From positions 62,001 through 126,000 of IMG/VR virus record IMGVR_UViG_3300046096_000628: a stretch of DNA of 64,000 nucleotides, one strand, 5' to 3'. The position numbers and the translations under genes are program-made. The notes under the pieces are model-generated. The model had not been told where the DNA came from and ran no database searches. It was given only the letters and a program-made list of their open reading frames with translations. This document shows positions 22,938-30,751 of the stretch, in pieces. How positions within the stretch are numbered: position 1 is the stretch's first letter; each line of letters starts with the position of its first letter. The stretch is from a virus.

Positions 22938-23419
22938 TGCAGTTCTTTCAATAGGTCACCAAATCGAGGGTATGCGGCGGTGCGTATCGCAACATACTTC
23001 TGCACCCCAAATATGTGAACTGGAATCTTTTTCTCCGCCACATATTTTATATCAACCACTTGACTAAATCGATCTGTAATAATTTGCTCAAGTAGTAGTG
23101 GTTGAAGTGCGTTTGCAACAACATCACCACGCTCAAATACCATAGGTCGCCAATCAAACTTATTGAATGGTAGAACATATACACTAGATTGTGACTGCAC
23201 CCAATCAATCTCAATTGATCGAGCCAGAACATCCTTTATTCCAACAATTTTCTCGATGATAACCTCTGTCGGAGAATGAATGTAATCACGATGACGGACC
23301 TTGACTACTGACATTACTTTTGCACAAGGTGGACGGCTTTTGATTAAGCAAGTGCCTTCGCCAATTACTTGGCTACAGTGTTGTTTGATGAATTCGCGCT
23401 GAGTAGTAGTTAGATACAC
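22934..23419 (-). CDS. Hypothetical late protein (161 aa)
   Basis: GTG start at 23419 (MYLTTTQREFIKQHCSQVIG). Mixed alpha/beta: VMSVVKVRHRDYIHSPTEVI, then FDWRPMVFERGDVVANALQP. Preceded by a late promoter at 23444-23450 and coupled to the virion protein downstream, so a structural role is plausible. Not recognised. Confidence 0.5.
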   Translation of the reverse strand: MYLTTTQREFIKQHCSQVIGEGTCLIKSRPPCAKVMSVVKVRHRDYIHSPTEVIIEKIVGIKDVLARSIEIDWVQSQSSVYVLPFNKFDWRPMVFERGDVVANALQPLLLEQIITDRFSQVVDIKYVAEKKIPVHIFGVQKYVAIRTAAYPRFGDLLKELQ

Positions 23420-23443
23420 TATGTGTTAACGTGATGCGTGAAC

Positions 23444-23450
23444 TATTTAG
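23444..23450 (-). promoter_or_regulatory. Putative late promoter (CTAAATA), divergent pair
   Basis: 25 nt before the start at 23419; paired back-to-back with the plus-strand element at 23454-23461. Confidence 0.55.
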
Positions 23451-23453
23451 TCA

Positions 23454-23461
23454 CATAAATA
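23454..23461 (+). promoter_or_regulatory. Putative late promoter (CATAAATA), divergent pair
   Basis: 25 nt before the ATG of the AAA ATPase N-part at 23486. Confidence 0.6.
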
Positions 23462-23485
23462 ACGCATACACTATTTTATGACACT

Positions 23486-24439
23486 ATGAAATTCTCACAA
23501 TATTTATCTGAAGGCATTCGAGCAGCAGATTTCGAAAAGGCTGTTGGCACGATTGTTCAATATCTGCAAAAACAACTGGGTACAATGTATCGGTATCCAC
23601 AGATTGAGCACTACAGTGGTTCACAGGGTCAAGGGATTGGGTTGCGATATTTTCTGCAAGATGGCACTAGCTTGCGTTTCAATTGGACTTCAACGTCTGC
23701 ATCTTCCAAGCTAGATTCGATCTCAATTTGGGATGGTTCGTCTCGTCACCCTAATTTCCAGATTCGTGGTATTGGGGATGTGCCACTTGGTCAACTGTCA
23801 CTCGCAAAGATCCTCCCAACACTTGCTCAAACTATCAAAAATCCAAAAGTTGGTGAAGTTGAGTTGTCTACACAAGAGTCAATCAGCGTACTGGCTGATT
23901 TGGATACCCAACTATCCGAGAGCGTGTTGAACGAAGATGCATTCGATGATGTCGTCGGGGCGCTTGAACAAGGTGCTGTATCTGGCTACACATTCTCAAA
24001 GATGGGCCGTAACCAAGAGCGTATCTTCAAAGAGATTCTAGCTGCTCATAAAGACGAGTTTGAAACCAAGGTCGATGGTGCTGGACGTCAACGGTACACA
24101 TTCACAGGCGAGCTCGGCGAAATTAGCCGGGATGATATCGTGGGCAATGTAGTTGGCAACCAACAAAAGAGTGGTCGTCTTGGACTATCCGTTTCAGTCG
24201 GCGGTAACGAGAGCACAACAACAGATGGTGAAGATGCTGCAGCAAAGCAGTTCCCAGGTGCGCCAGCTCGGGTACCGTACGAAGAGCAGTTGGATGATAT
24301 GAAGTCAATCATCAATGCTGTTGTGAAAGGTGCGAGTAACTTCTCTGTGATATTAGGAGCTGGTGGACTTGGTAAATGTGCAAGTTCTGCGGTGTTATTG
24401 AATGGATCATTTAAAAACTGGGAAAAATCCCTCGCCTAA
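23486..24439 (+). CDS. AAA ATPase, N-terminal half, fused to a 20-residue split N-intein
   Basis: 317 residues: 297 of N-extein and 20 of N-intein. The extein starts MKFSQYLSEGIRAAD, a capsid-targeting-like peptide, and ends in Walker A GAGGLGK. The intein begins at Cys 298 (CASSAVLLNGSFKNWEKSLA, stop), a block A only. The rest of the intein and the ATPase are encoded at 25866-26948. Trans-splicing would restore GAGGLGKT and a protein of about 511 residues. The gene is late-promoted. The ATPase's job is unknown; Walker B and sensor residues are in the C-half. Confidence 0.85.
   Translation: MKFSQYLSEGIRAADFEKAVGTIVQYLQKQLGTMYRYPQIEHYSGSQGQGIGLRYFLQDGTSLRFNWTSTSASSKLDSISIWDGSSRHPNFQIRGIGDVPLGQLSLAKILPTLAQTIKNPKVGEVELSTQESISVLADLDTQLSESVLNEDAFDDVVGALEQGAVSGYTFSKMGRNQERIFKEILAAHKDEFETKVDGAGRQRYTFTGELGEISRDDIVGNVVGNQQKSGRLGLSVSVGGNESTTTDGEDAAAKQFPGAPARVPYEEQLDDMKSIINAVVKGASNFSVILGAGGLGKCASSAVLLNGSFKNWEKSLA
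24377..24439 (+). other. Atypical split intein, N-fragment (20 aa)
   Basis: Cys1 directly follows the Walker A GK. Only block A is present; block B, F and G are all in the C-fragment, so the split lies between blocks A and B. N-inteins of this size are known from atypically split phage/metagenomic inteins. Confidence 0.85.
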
Positions 24440-24458
24440 AATACTTGCAGCCATTATC

Positions 24459-24466
24459 CATAAATA
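24459..24466 (+). promoter_or_regulatory. Putative late promoter (CATAAATA)
   Basis: Upstream of the endonuclease gene at 24520, followed by a hairpin and SD. Confidence 0.55.
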
Positions 24467-24482
24467 GTACTATTAATATACA

Positions 24483-24498
24483 GCAGCTAGTTCGCTGC
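24483..24498 (+). promoter_or_regulatory. Leader hairpin of the endonuclease gene
   Basis: GCAGC-TAGTTC-GCTGC, perfect 5-bp stem between promoter and SD (TTAGGGAC). Same position as the leader hairpins at 1927 and 27012, but a different sequence. Confidence 0.5.
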
Positions 24499-24519
24499 AT
24501 ATATTTTTAGGGACTAACA

Positions 24520-25836
24520 ATGAATGTTACCAACACCAAGCGCAAGAGCAAACACGAGCAACACACTACCGTCATACAGACGATCAACACTCCCGATCAG
24601 TTACTCGAATACGCATTTGCAAAAGAGTTTCTCAATAGGGGAGATTGGAAGGGTTGGCACCCAGATGTAAAACAGCGTGCATTGCAGCTACTTGAGCTAC
24701 CAGAGTGTAGTATTACGAATTTTAATCTCAAAGTTCGGTTTGATGTACTAAATCCGAATCGCACTGCAAAACCAAATAACGTCGAACATTGGATCAATCG
24801 AGGTTGGACCGAAGCAGATGCAATGCTGCACATCAAAGCTATGCAAAAAGCTCGCAACAATAAAAAACAAGAAATGTTAACCCCCGAATACTGGGTACGA
24901 ACTGGGTTGACTCTACAGGAGGCGCAACAGAAAGCTGATGATTGTAGATTCGGTAATACAGCCAGGCGACCAGAATATTGGATTAAACAAGGTATGTCTG
25001 TAGACGAAGCAAAGACGAAAGTATCTCAACACCAAAGCGCACACTCTCCTAAAACAGTTGGATATTGGACTGCGCAAGGGTTAACAGATGAACAAGCTAC
25101 TAATAAAGTGTCAGAAGTGCAAACCAGTGCAGCAGCAATTGCAAAGCAGAAATGGAAGGATGGATTAATCGACAAAGCCACTCGTAACACCAATCTTGAA
25201 TATTGGATCAAGAAAGCAAATGGTGATAAATTGCGAGCAAGAAAGTTGCTACGAGAGCGGCAGAGTACGTTTTCATTAGAAAAGTGTATAGCTACGCATG
25301 GAGAATTGAGGGGGACCCAAATGTGGGAACAACGACAAGAGAAATGGCAGACTACGATGCAGTCAAAGCCCCCCGAGGAGTTGTTGCGGATATCTAGAGC
25401 AAAGCAGGTGCGTGGGAATGGGTTGCGATATGGTGTGGTATCACAACAGCTGTTCTGGGAGGTATTTAATATCACCCAACCTCTGGGGTATGCTATTTAT
25501 TTTGCTGAACTTGATCAAAAAACGAAAGTAAAAGCCATTCAAGGTAATCATGAATTTGTAATGTTCTGCGATGATGTGGTATATCGTCCGGATTTTTACA
25601 TACCAGACATTGGCGTGTGGGTAGAGTTTGATGAGAAACATCACTGGGGGTGTACAGCAGCAAAAGCAAGCGACGTAATTAGAGAGACTAATATTAAACG
25701 AGTATTGAAAGATGTCACATTCATTCGCATCAAAGAAACAGAATTTGCAGACAATCCAGAAGATTGTGTGACGAAAATAGTTGATGTGATCTTAGCAAAA
25801 CATCTCCAATACGAAGCAGCTCTCCAACAAGACTAA
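24520..25836 (+). CDS. Vsr/EDxHD-type homing endonuclease inside the fractured ATPase gene
   Basis: 438 residues. The N-terminal two thirds hold five repeats of consensus YWI..G.T..EA..KV...Q (for example HWINRGWTEADA, YWVRTGLTLQEA, YWIKQGMSVDEA, YWTAQGLTDEQA). The C-terminal domain has RPDFYIPDIGVWVEFDEKHHW, where D, E, D and HH fit the Vsr-like EDxHD nuclease fold. It sits between the two halves of a split-intein gene, as described for fractured genes. Expected to cut intein-less alleles and drive homing. Confidence 0.75.
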   Translation: MNVTNTKRKSKHEQHTTVIQTINTPDQLLEYAFAKEFLNRGDWKGWHPDVKQRALQLLELPECSITNFNLKVRFDVLNPNRTAKPNNVEHWINRGWTEADAMLHIKAMQKARNNKKQEMLTPEYWVRTGLTLQEAQQKADDCRFGNTARRPEYWIKQGMSVDEAKTKVSQHQSAHSPKTVGYWTAQGLTDEQATNKVSEVQTSAAAIAKQKWKDGLIDKATRNTNLEYWIKKANGDKLRARKLLRERQSTFSLEKCIATHGELRGTQMWEQRQEKWQTTMQSKPPEELLRISRAKQVRGNGLRYGVVSQQLFWEVFNITQPLGYAIYFAELDQKTKVKAIQGNHEFVMFCDDVVYRPDFYIPDIGVWVEFDEKHHWGCTAAKASDVIRETNIKRVLKDVTFIRIKETEFADNPEDCVTKIVDVILAKHLQYEAALQQD

Positions 25837-25840
25837 ATAC
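25833..25840 (+). promoter_or_regulatory. Putative late promoter (CTAAATAC)
   Basis: 26 nt before the start of the C-intein/ATPase half at 25866; overlaps the stop codon of the endonuclease. Confidence 0.55.
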
Positions 25841-25865
25841 ACGATACTACACTTCTACTACCACT

Positions 25866-26303
25866 ATGGATACTACTGCATTGAAACTTGAGACCAAATC
25901 GTTTGGTGAACTGGCCGACCTAATTAAGCAACATCTCAATATTACAGAGTTAGAACTGAATAGACTATACGACATTCGCAAGTTCGAGTGGACTGTTCAG
26001 GATCATAACGATACTCCTATTCCAATTATTGGACTAATTCGCAAGCATAGTAAAGCAATTGCTTTTGAATTCAGCGATGGTAGTGAAATTATTACTTCCA
26101 CCCACCACCTATTTGCCACTGACGATAGGTGCGATGTTACATTTGCTGCAGAGCTAGCGGTTGGTGATAGTATTACCAAAATTAGTGGTGAAAAAGTTAC
26201 AGTAGTATCAGCAACTGCGCTACCAGAGCAAGATGTGTACGACATCCAAGTTAAGTCTCACAAGATGTTGTATCGCGATGCAGCTGGTTTTGTGCACCAC
26301 AAT
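25866..26303 (+). other. Atypical split intein, C-fragment (146 aa)
   Basis: Block B-like GSEIITSTHHLF (TxxH present), block F VYDIQVKSHKMLYRDAAG, block G FVHHN with the penultimate His and C-terminal Asn. +1 residue is Thr. Confidence 0.85.
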
Positions 26304-26948
26304 ACTCATACTGTTGAAGAAACACTTGGAGAACTTGGCTTAGAAGACGGGAATGGATACTTCAAAAACACATCGAGCGGCTCTGCAGCTGGATTGTACA
26401 AGACTCTATTCATGAACCGTACTGGCATTGTGGTGTTAGATGACTGTGATACGATTGTTGCCACACAAGAAGGTCGCAATCTATTGAAGGCTGCACTAGA
26501 CACCAAAAAGAAACGGAAACTCGTCTGGGCAAAAATGGGTTCTTGGTTGTTTGACCCAGCTGATGAAGAGGAGATGGCAAAGGCACAAGACTCCATCGCG
26601 GTTGGTGAAGAACCAGAGATGTTCCCACGATACTTCGACTTTGAAGGTCGTGTGATTATGATTAGCAACTTACCAGCAGAAACACTTGATCCAGATGGTG
26701 CACTAGCCACGCGCGGATTCATCATCACATTAAATCCAACGAAGGATGAAGTGTTTGCATTCATGCGTAAAATTGCACCGAAAATCCCCGTTGAAGGTCG
26801 TCAACTAACTGATGCTGAGCGTAATGAAGTTGTTGATATGCTTGAGAAGCAATCTGGTACCGCCAATATTCGAAAATTAGTTCGAGGTCTCAATATGTGT
26901 GCCAGTGGGACCCCTAATTGGCAAAGAATTGTCGAGCGTTATTGCTAA
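25866..26948 (+). CDS. Split C-intein fused to AAA ATPase C-terminal half
   Basis: 360 residues: C-intein 1-146, then extein from T147 (THTVEETLGEL). The extein carries Walker B IVVLDDCD near residue 190, sensor-1 region VIMISN, and an arginine-rich LATRGF segment, so with the N-half this is a complete AAA-type ATPase. The +1 Thr is the Walker A threonine, so no ATP binding is possible before splicing. Ends in a strong terminator at 26954-26977. Confidence 0.85.
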   Translation: MDTTALKLETKSFGELADLIKQHLNITELELNRLYDIRKFEWTVQDHNDTPIPIIGLIRKHSKAIAFEFSDGSEIITSTHHLFATDDRCDVTFAAELAVGDSITKISGEKVTVVSATALPEQDVYDIQVKSHKMLYRDAAGFVHHNTHTVEETLGELGLEDGNGYFKNTSSGSAAGLYKTLFMNRTGIVVLDDCDTIVATQEGRNLLKAALDTKKKRKLVWAKMGSWLFDPADEEEMAKAQDSIAVGEEPEMFPRYFDFEGRVIMISNLPAETLDPDGALATRGFIITLNPTKDEVFAFMRKIAPKIPVEGRQLTDAERNEVVDMLEKQSGTANIRKLVRGLNMCASGTPNWQRIVERYC

Positions 26949-26953
26949 AATAA

Positions 26954-26977
26954 AGGACCAAATGCTGGTCCTTTTTT
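26954..26977 (+). terminator. Intrinsic terminator
   Basis: GGACCA, AATGC loop, TGGTCC, TTTTTT after the ATPase C-half. Confidence 0.9.
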
Positions 26978-26998
26978 GTTGCACTAGTATGCAACTAT

Positions 26999-27006
26999 CA
27001 TAAATA
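26999..27006 (+). promoter_or_regulatory. Putative late promoter (CATAAATA)
   Basis: Directly ahead of the second copy of the conserved leader hairpin. Confidence 0.55.
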
Positions 27007-27011
27007 GAAGT

Positions 27012-27041
27012 GCGAGCCACGATGTACCACCATCCGCTCGC
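27012..27041 (+). promoter_or_regulatory. Conserved leader hairpin, copy 2
   Basis: Outer stem GCGAGC (27012-27017) with GCTCGC (27036-27041), internal loop CAC/C, inner stem GATG/CATC, 6-nt loop, followed by TCTAA. Same fold as 1927-1957, with two compensatory outer pairs. Confidence 0.6.
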
Positions 27042-27045
27042 TCTA

Positions 27046-27303
27046 ATGCTAACAAGGAGCAATCAGCATGACTATTTATACAATATATTTGGTGATGAAT
27101 GTTGTTATGTAGATAGCTCAACAATTGCTACCGACAACATAGTTAAGGGTTCTCGCGCAATTATTACACCGTTAGGAAGAGTTGGCAGTGTTGCTATTGC
27201 GTCAAAGGCTGCTAGCTTAAATCCATCAACAATCAACAGGCGTCTTAACAGTCCTAATTATCCCGATTGGTGTTTTGCTAATGAAGAGTTGATACACACC
27301 TAA
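27046..27303 (+). pseudogene. Homing-endonuclease remnant with NUMOD-like DNA-binding tail
   Basis: The in-frame ORF contains IITPLGRVGSVAIASKAASL then NPSTINRRLNSPNYPDW, a NUMOD-type helix-turn-helix tail common at the C-terminus of phage homing endonucleases. No catalytic domain is present. The good SD (AAGGAG) serves an ATG at 27068 that is in another frame and stops after 14 codons (MTIYTIY...), like the opening of a nuclease domain. I read the locus as a decayed endonuclease that kept its promoter and leader hairpin. Confidence 0.5.
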
Positions 27304-27306
27304 ATA
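27299..27306 (+). promoter_or_regulatory. Putative late promoter (CCTAAATA)
   Basis: 23 nt before the ADP-ribosyltransferase-like gene at 27329; includes the preceding stop codon. Confidence 0.55.
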
Positions 27307-27328
27307 TGTCAACACATACGCTCAATAT

Positions 27329-27934
27329 ATGAAAGTCACCACTGTTTTATCACTACTAGAAGCAAAGGTAGCACCACTGTATCACGGTACAACTGCTGAC
27401 AGTGCTGAAAAAATACTAGCAACCAACAACCTTACAGCTAGGGCTGAGATTGAACCAAATGCACTCAGGTACATGCGCGGTGCTCGAACTGGTGATAAGT
27501 CAGTTAGTTTTAGCAGAAGCATTAGTGCTGCGCGAGCATTCGCATCAGGAGCGCCACGCAGAACCGGAATTTCCGGTGTTGTATTTGTGATTGATCAAGC
27601 TCTACTAAGCAGAGACATTGGAAGACGACTCAACCCATATAATGACCTAACTGCATCTAGTAGTACTGCATCCAGAGGAGCAGGTTCGACAGAATATGAG
27701 GAGACTGTGGTTGGCGATGTGCGGAATTTTAACAAATATGTTAGTAAAATTATCGTGTTTGTGCACCCGCAATATAAAGATATGTTAGATCCTGAAATGT
27801 TCCCAACACTACTGAATAACCCAAAAACAATCCTAACAACAAATACTACCATCAAAGACTTGCCAAATGTGTATGATAGATTCGCATCAGCAAAGGAATT
27901 GGAATTCCAACAGCAGCATGACACTGCTAAATAA
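27329..27934 (+). CDS. ADP-ribosyltransferase-like protein with capsid-targeting-like leader
   Basis: 201 residues. After MKVTTVLSLLEAKVA (similar to T4 internal-protein leaders) comes PLYHGTTADSAEKILATNNL, SVSFSRSISAARAFA and STEYEETVV, which match the H/R-G-T, S-x-S and E-x-E elements of diphtheria/cholera-type ART folds (YHGT; SFSRS; EYEE). If packaged and injected, it could modify host proteins at the start of infection as T4 Alt does; this is inferred. Late promoter at 27299-27306. Confidence 0.6.
   Translation: MKVTTVLSLLEAKVAPLYHGTTADSAEKILATNNLTARAEIEPNALRYMRGARTGDKSVSFSRSISAARAFASGAPRRTGISGVVFVIDQALLSRDIGRRLNPYNDLTASSSTASRGAGSTEYEETVVGDVRNFNKYVSKIIVFVHPQYKDMLDPEMFPTLLNNPKTILTTNTTIKDLPNVYDRFASAKELEFQQQHDTAK
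27927..27934 (+). promoter_or_regulatory. Putative late promoter (CTAAATAA)
   Basis: About 19 nt before the fibre gene at 27953; overlaps the preceding stop codon. Confidence 0.5.
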
Positions 27935-27952
27935 ATCATCAATGGACTTTAT

Positions 27953-29578
27953 ATGCTAGTAAATTTTAGGCACGGTATAGTATCTGCCACGCAAAATGCA
28001 ACACAACAACCTCGATTCTTGCAAATGCAAGGTCAGGTGGTTAAAATAATTGCAACCAACACTCCAGTTGTATTGACAATTGCACACAGGCAATCAAACT
28101 ACCTAGTTACAATCGAGCAAGATGTTGATACAGCTTGGGTGGGTGTTAGTGCAGCACTAACTTATCTATATGTAGATATTAACCTAAAGACGGGTGTAGT
28201 ATCGTACGGGCACACAACAACTCCACCTTTGATACAATCAACACTACCAACTAATGCAATTAACGGTCAACACTGGTTTGATCCGAGTATCGACACAATG
28301 CGCATCAGAGGGATTGGTGCATGGCAAGAGTGTGCTAGATTGTTCGTTGGGACAGTCGTGGGTGGAATTGCAACCTGCTCTCCATTTGGTTCTCAAATCG
28401 GAAAAACCGGTAACTTTCCAACTGGGAAACTTGCGTTTGATGGTAGTGGAAAGCCAATTTCAAAAAGCACGGGAGAGTTTTGGACAACGGATGATGTGTT
28501 TTATGTAAACGGCACAATATCTGCACCATATGCATTTGGCACGCAACTACAAGTCGCGTCAACAGCAGAAGTAGTAACTCCAATGTCAGTGGTAGCGTAT
28601 AGTGGCAATACATTCAACACAGTGCGACTAGCACAACCTAGCGATACTGGATACGCAACACTTGCTATAGCAATGGCCGGCGTTAGCGCAGGTGAAAAAG
28701 TTAGTGTCGTGTGCAACGGAGTCATTGTTAACCCAGCGTGGGCGTTTGTAAATCCGAATAGCTTAGTTTGGGTAGGCCAAAATGGAGTAATATCAACCAC
28801 TCCCGACCCTGTTAACACATCTCAGCCGATTGGGCGTGTAATAGATGCAAACACTATCGTATTTAACCCTCCGATTAGTGTTAGTGCTGGTACAGGTAGC
28901 GGTAGTGGACAGATGGGACCAAGAGGACCAGAAGGTGCACAAGGGCCTGCCGGAGCTACTGGATTACCAGGGGCGCAAGGTCCTGCCGGTCCTGCAGGAG
29001 CAGATTCTACAGTAGCAGGTCCTGTGGGACCAACCGGCGCCAATGGTACTGGTGGAGTACGGCGGCAAATCATGTATGTAACGTCAGGGTTGGTCGGGTT
29101 CGGATCGATAACAACTAGTTGGCCAGAAGTTGATGAATTGTATACTCCTGCTGATAGATTAGTTACATACGACGCATATAGTGGTATGTTTACCTTTTTA
29201 AAGGCAGGGTCGTGGAAAATTACTATGGCAGTTAACTACGGATTTCCGGTTGGTGGAAATCTTCCAATGGGAGCATCTACGTATATTAGCAGGATTGACT
29301 ACGTTAGTGGCGGCGCTTACTGGCGGCGCAATGAACATCGGTGTCGATTGATGCTCGACAACACTGCATATTTAAGTAGTGACGTATTAATTGGAGGAAT
29401 AGATGGGTATGCAGACTTCTTTGTCAAAGAGGTTGGGGAAAATTCTCAGTTCCTAATCGAGATGAGGTCTGAAACTGACGTCAATTCAACCACATACAGT
29501 AGCAATCCAGTTGGGTTAACATACTCTGCGCTTGTTGCTTTCGAACTCGTCGATGAATACGCCCCAAACAACGTATAA
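27953..29578 (+). CDS. Fibre protein with collagen-like repeats and C1q-like C-terminus
   Basis: 541 residues. The N-terminal 315 residues are beta-rich, with an [18 protein letters not shown] segment typical of tail-fibre proteins. Residues about 320-368 are Gly-X-Y collagen-like triplets ([19 protein letters not shown] and more). The final 165 residues have a jelly-roll pattern ([31 protein letters not shown]) like C1q/TNF heads. Probably a trimeric tail or head fibre that contacts the host. Confidence 0.7.
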   Translation: MLVNFRHGIVSATQNATQQPRFLQMQGQVVKIIATNTPVVLTIAHRQSNYLVTIEQDVDTAWVGVSAALTYLYVDINLKTGVVSYGHTTTPPLIQSTLPTNAINGQHWFDPSIDTMRIRGIGAWQECARLFVGTVVGGIATCSPFGSQIGKTGNFPTGKLAFDGSGKPISKSTGEFWTTDDVFYVNGTISAPYAFGTQLQVASTAEVVTPMSVVAYSGNTFNTVRLAQPSDTGYATLAIAMAGVSAGEKVSVVCNGVIVNPAWAFVNPNSLVWVGQNGVISTTPDPVNTSQPIGRVIDANTIVFNPPISVSAGTGSGSGQMGPRGPEGAQGPAGATGLPGAQGPAGPAGADSTVAGPVGPTGANGTGGVRRQIMYVTSGLVGFGSITTSWPEVDELYTPADRLVTYDAYSGMFTFLKAGSWKITMAVNYGFPVGGNLPMGASTYISRIDYVSGGAYWRRNEHRCRLMLDNTAYLSSDVLIGGIDGYADFFVKEVGENSQFLIEMRSETDVNSTTYSSNPVGLTYSALVAFELVDEYAPNNV

Positions 29579-30239
29579 TTTAACAGTTGTTACTCACACT
29601 AGACTGCATAATCCGTATCCTAATTTATTGGAGCGGTGTAAGCAGTCTGTTGCAATAGCATTACCACCAAACTCACAGCATCTAATATTAGTCAACAACC
29701 CAACAGATGGTGTGAAGTTTTCAGAGTTCTTTGCGCACTTACGGTATAGTGCCCTACAATACAGTCGGTATATCGCGTTTGTAGATGATGATGATTACAT
29801 TCATCCCGACTCATTAACACTGTGTATGGATGCACTATCACAAACTGGAGCAGGTGCTGCCGTGACAAACGAAGTTATGGTAGATGTTGACGGAAAGCAT
29901 CTGTCAGCAAACCGATATCCTCGGTACTACTGTGGCGTGGGGATGCACCCACGGAACATCCACCACTTAACGGTGTTCAAAAGAGACTTTGTGCAACCAG
30001 TTGCGTTAGAGTTAGCGCTACAGTTTGGCGCTGGTATTGAATGGACGATGAAGGCGTCAGCTTGTCTGACTGGTGGGGCTGTTCACGTTCCGATTGATGG
30101 ATATTACTGGACACAACACGAGAGCAGACCAGGAGCACAACCAAACCTTCGTCAGCAACACGCAAATAAAATTTTACCACTCGGAAACGCTATTAAAAAT
30201 GCATTCCCGAGTAGATTTGGACGAATTCCAACTGTTTAA
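29553..30239 (+). CDS. Family 2 glycosyltransferase
   Basis: 228 residues from the ATG at 29553, which overlaps the fibre gene by 26 nt. GT-A fold cues: VVTHTRLHNPYPNLLERCKQS at the N-terminus, DxD-type YIAFVDDDDYIHPDSL near residue 80, and GIEWTMKASAC. It may glycosylate the adjacent fibre, phage DNA or host surface. Convergent with the HAD gene (4-nt overlap). Confidence 0.7.
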   Translation: MNTPQTTYNLTVVTHTRLHNPYPNLLERCKQSVAIALPPNSQHLILVNNPTDGVKFSEFFAHLRYSALQYSRYIAFVDDDDYIHPDSLTLCMDALSQTGAGAAVTNEVMVDVDGKHLSANRYPRYYCGVGMHPRNIHHLTVFKRDFVQPVALELALQFGAGIEWTMKASACLTGGAVHVPIDGYYWTQHESRPGAQPNLRQQHANKILPLGNAIKNAFPSRFGRIPTV

Positions 30240-30751
30240 ATCGGCTTGGTAAAATAGGCGTGCGCTTCTAGATCACTATTTGGTACACCAAATATCCTCA
30301 GTGCTTCGCACAAATTTACCAATGTAAACCCCGTTGCACCCGACGTATTCACAAAGTGTGGTAACTGATGGGGAAGCATGTCACTATCATCATCGATAAT
30401 AACATAGTTAGAAACCTCAGGATGAGCATTCAGCCAGTCCTCAATTTCATCACCACGTACAGTACCAATTCCACCTCGTCCAGTTTTTCCAGTAAATGGA
30501 GCATCTACCCAACCATATGATGTGAAGATATCTACGAACTCTTGCAGCGAGTAGTTCATTCTCCAAGTGCTTGATACGACGATTTTTGCATCAGTTGCAT
30601 CAATGAGGTACTTTAGCAATCCAATGGCGACAGGGTCAAGACGGTCGGCCTCGCTGTAAATCGTTTTTGATGGACCACGTAGGTGGTGGTACGCAACCAT
30701 CGATGAGACGGAGTTTAGTACACCGTCTATGTCCAACACAACGCAGTTCAT
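30236..30751 (-). CDS. HAD-family protein (RNA-repair 'SAK'-type HAD domain)
   Basis: 171 residues. Motif I LDIDGVLNS (Asp 7/9), motif II SSTWR near residue 62, motif III/IV IIDDDSDM near 120. The S-S-T-W-R and DDDSDM pattern is typical of HAD domains in Swiss-army-knife RNA-repair proteins, which act as 3'-phosphatases. It could prepare RNA ends for the ligase at 6207-7337. Confidence 0.75.
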   Translation of the reverse strand: MNCVVLDIDGVLNSVSSMVAYHHLRGPSKTIYSEADRLDPVAIGLLKYLIDATDAKIVVSSTWRMNYSLQEFVDIFTSYGWVDAPFTGKTGRGGIGTVRGDEIEDWLNAHPEVSNYVIIDDDSDMLPHQLPHFVNTSGATGFTLVNLCEALRIFGVPNSDLEAHAYFTKPI

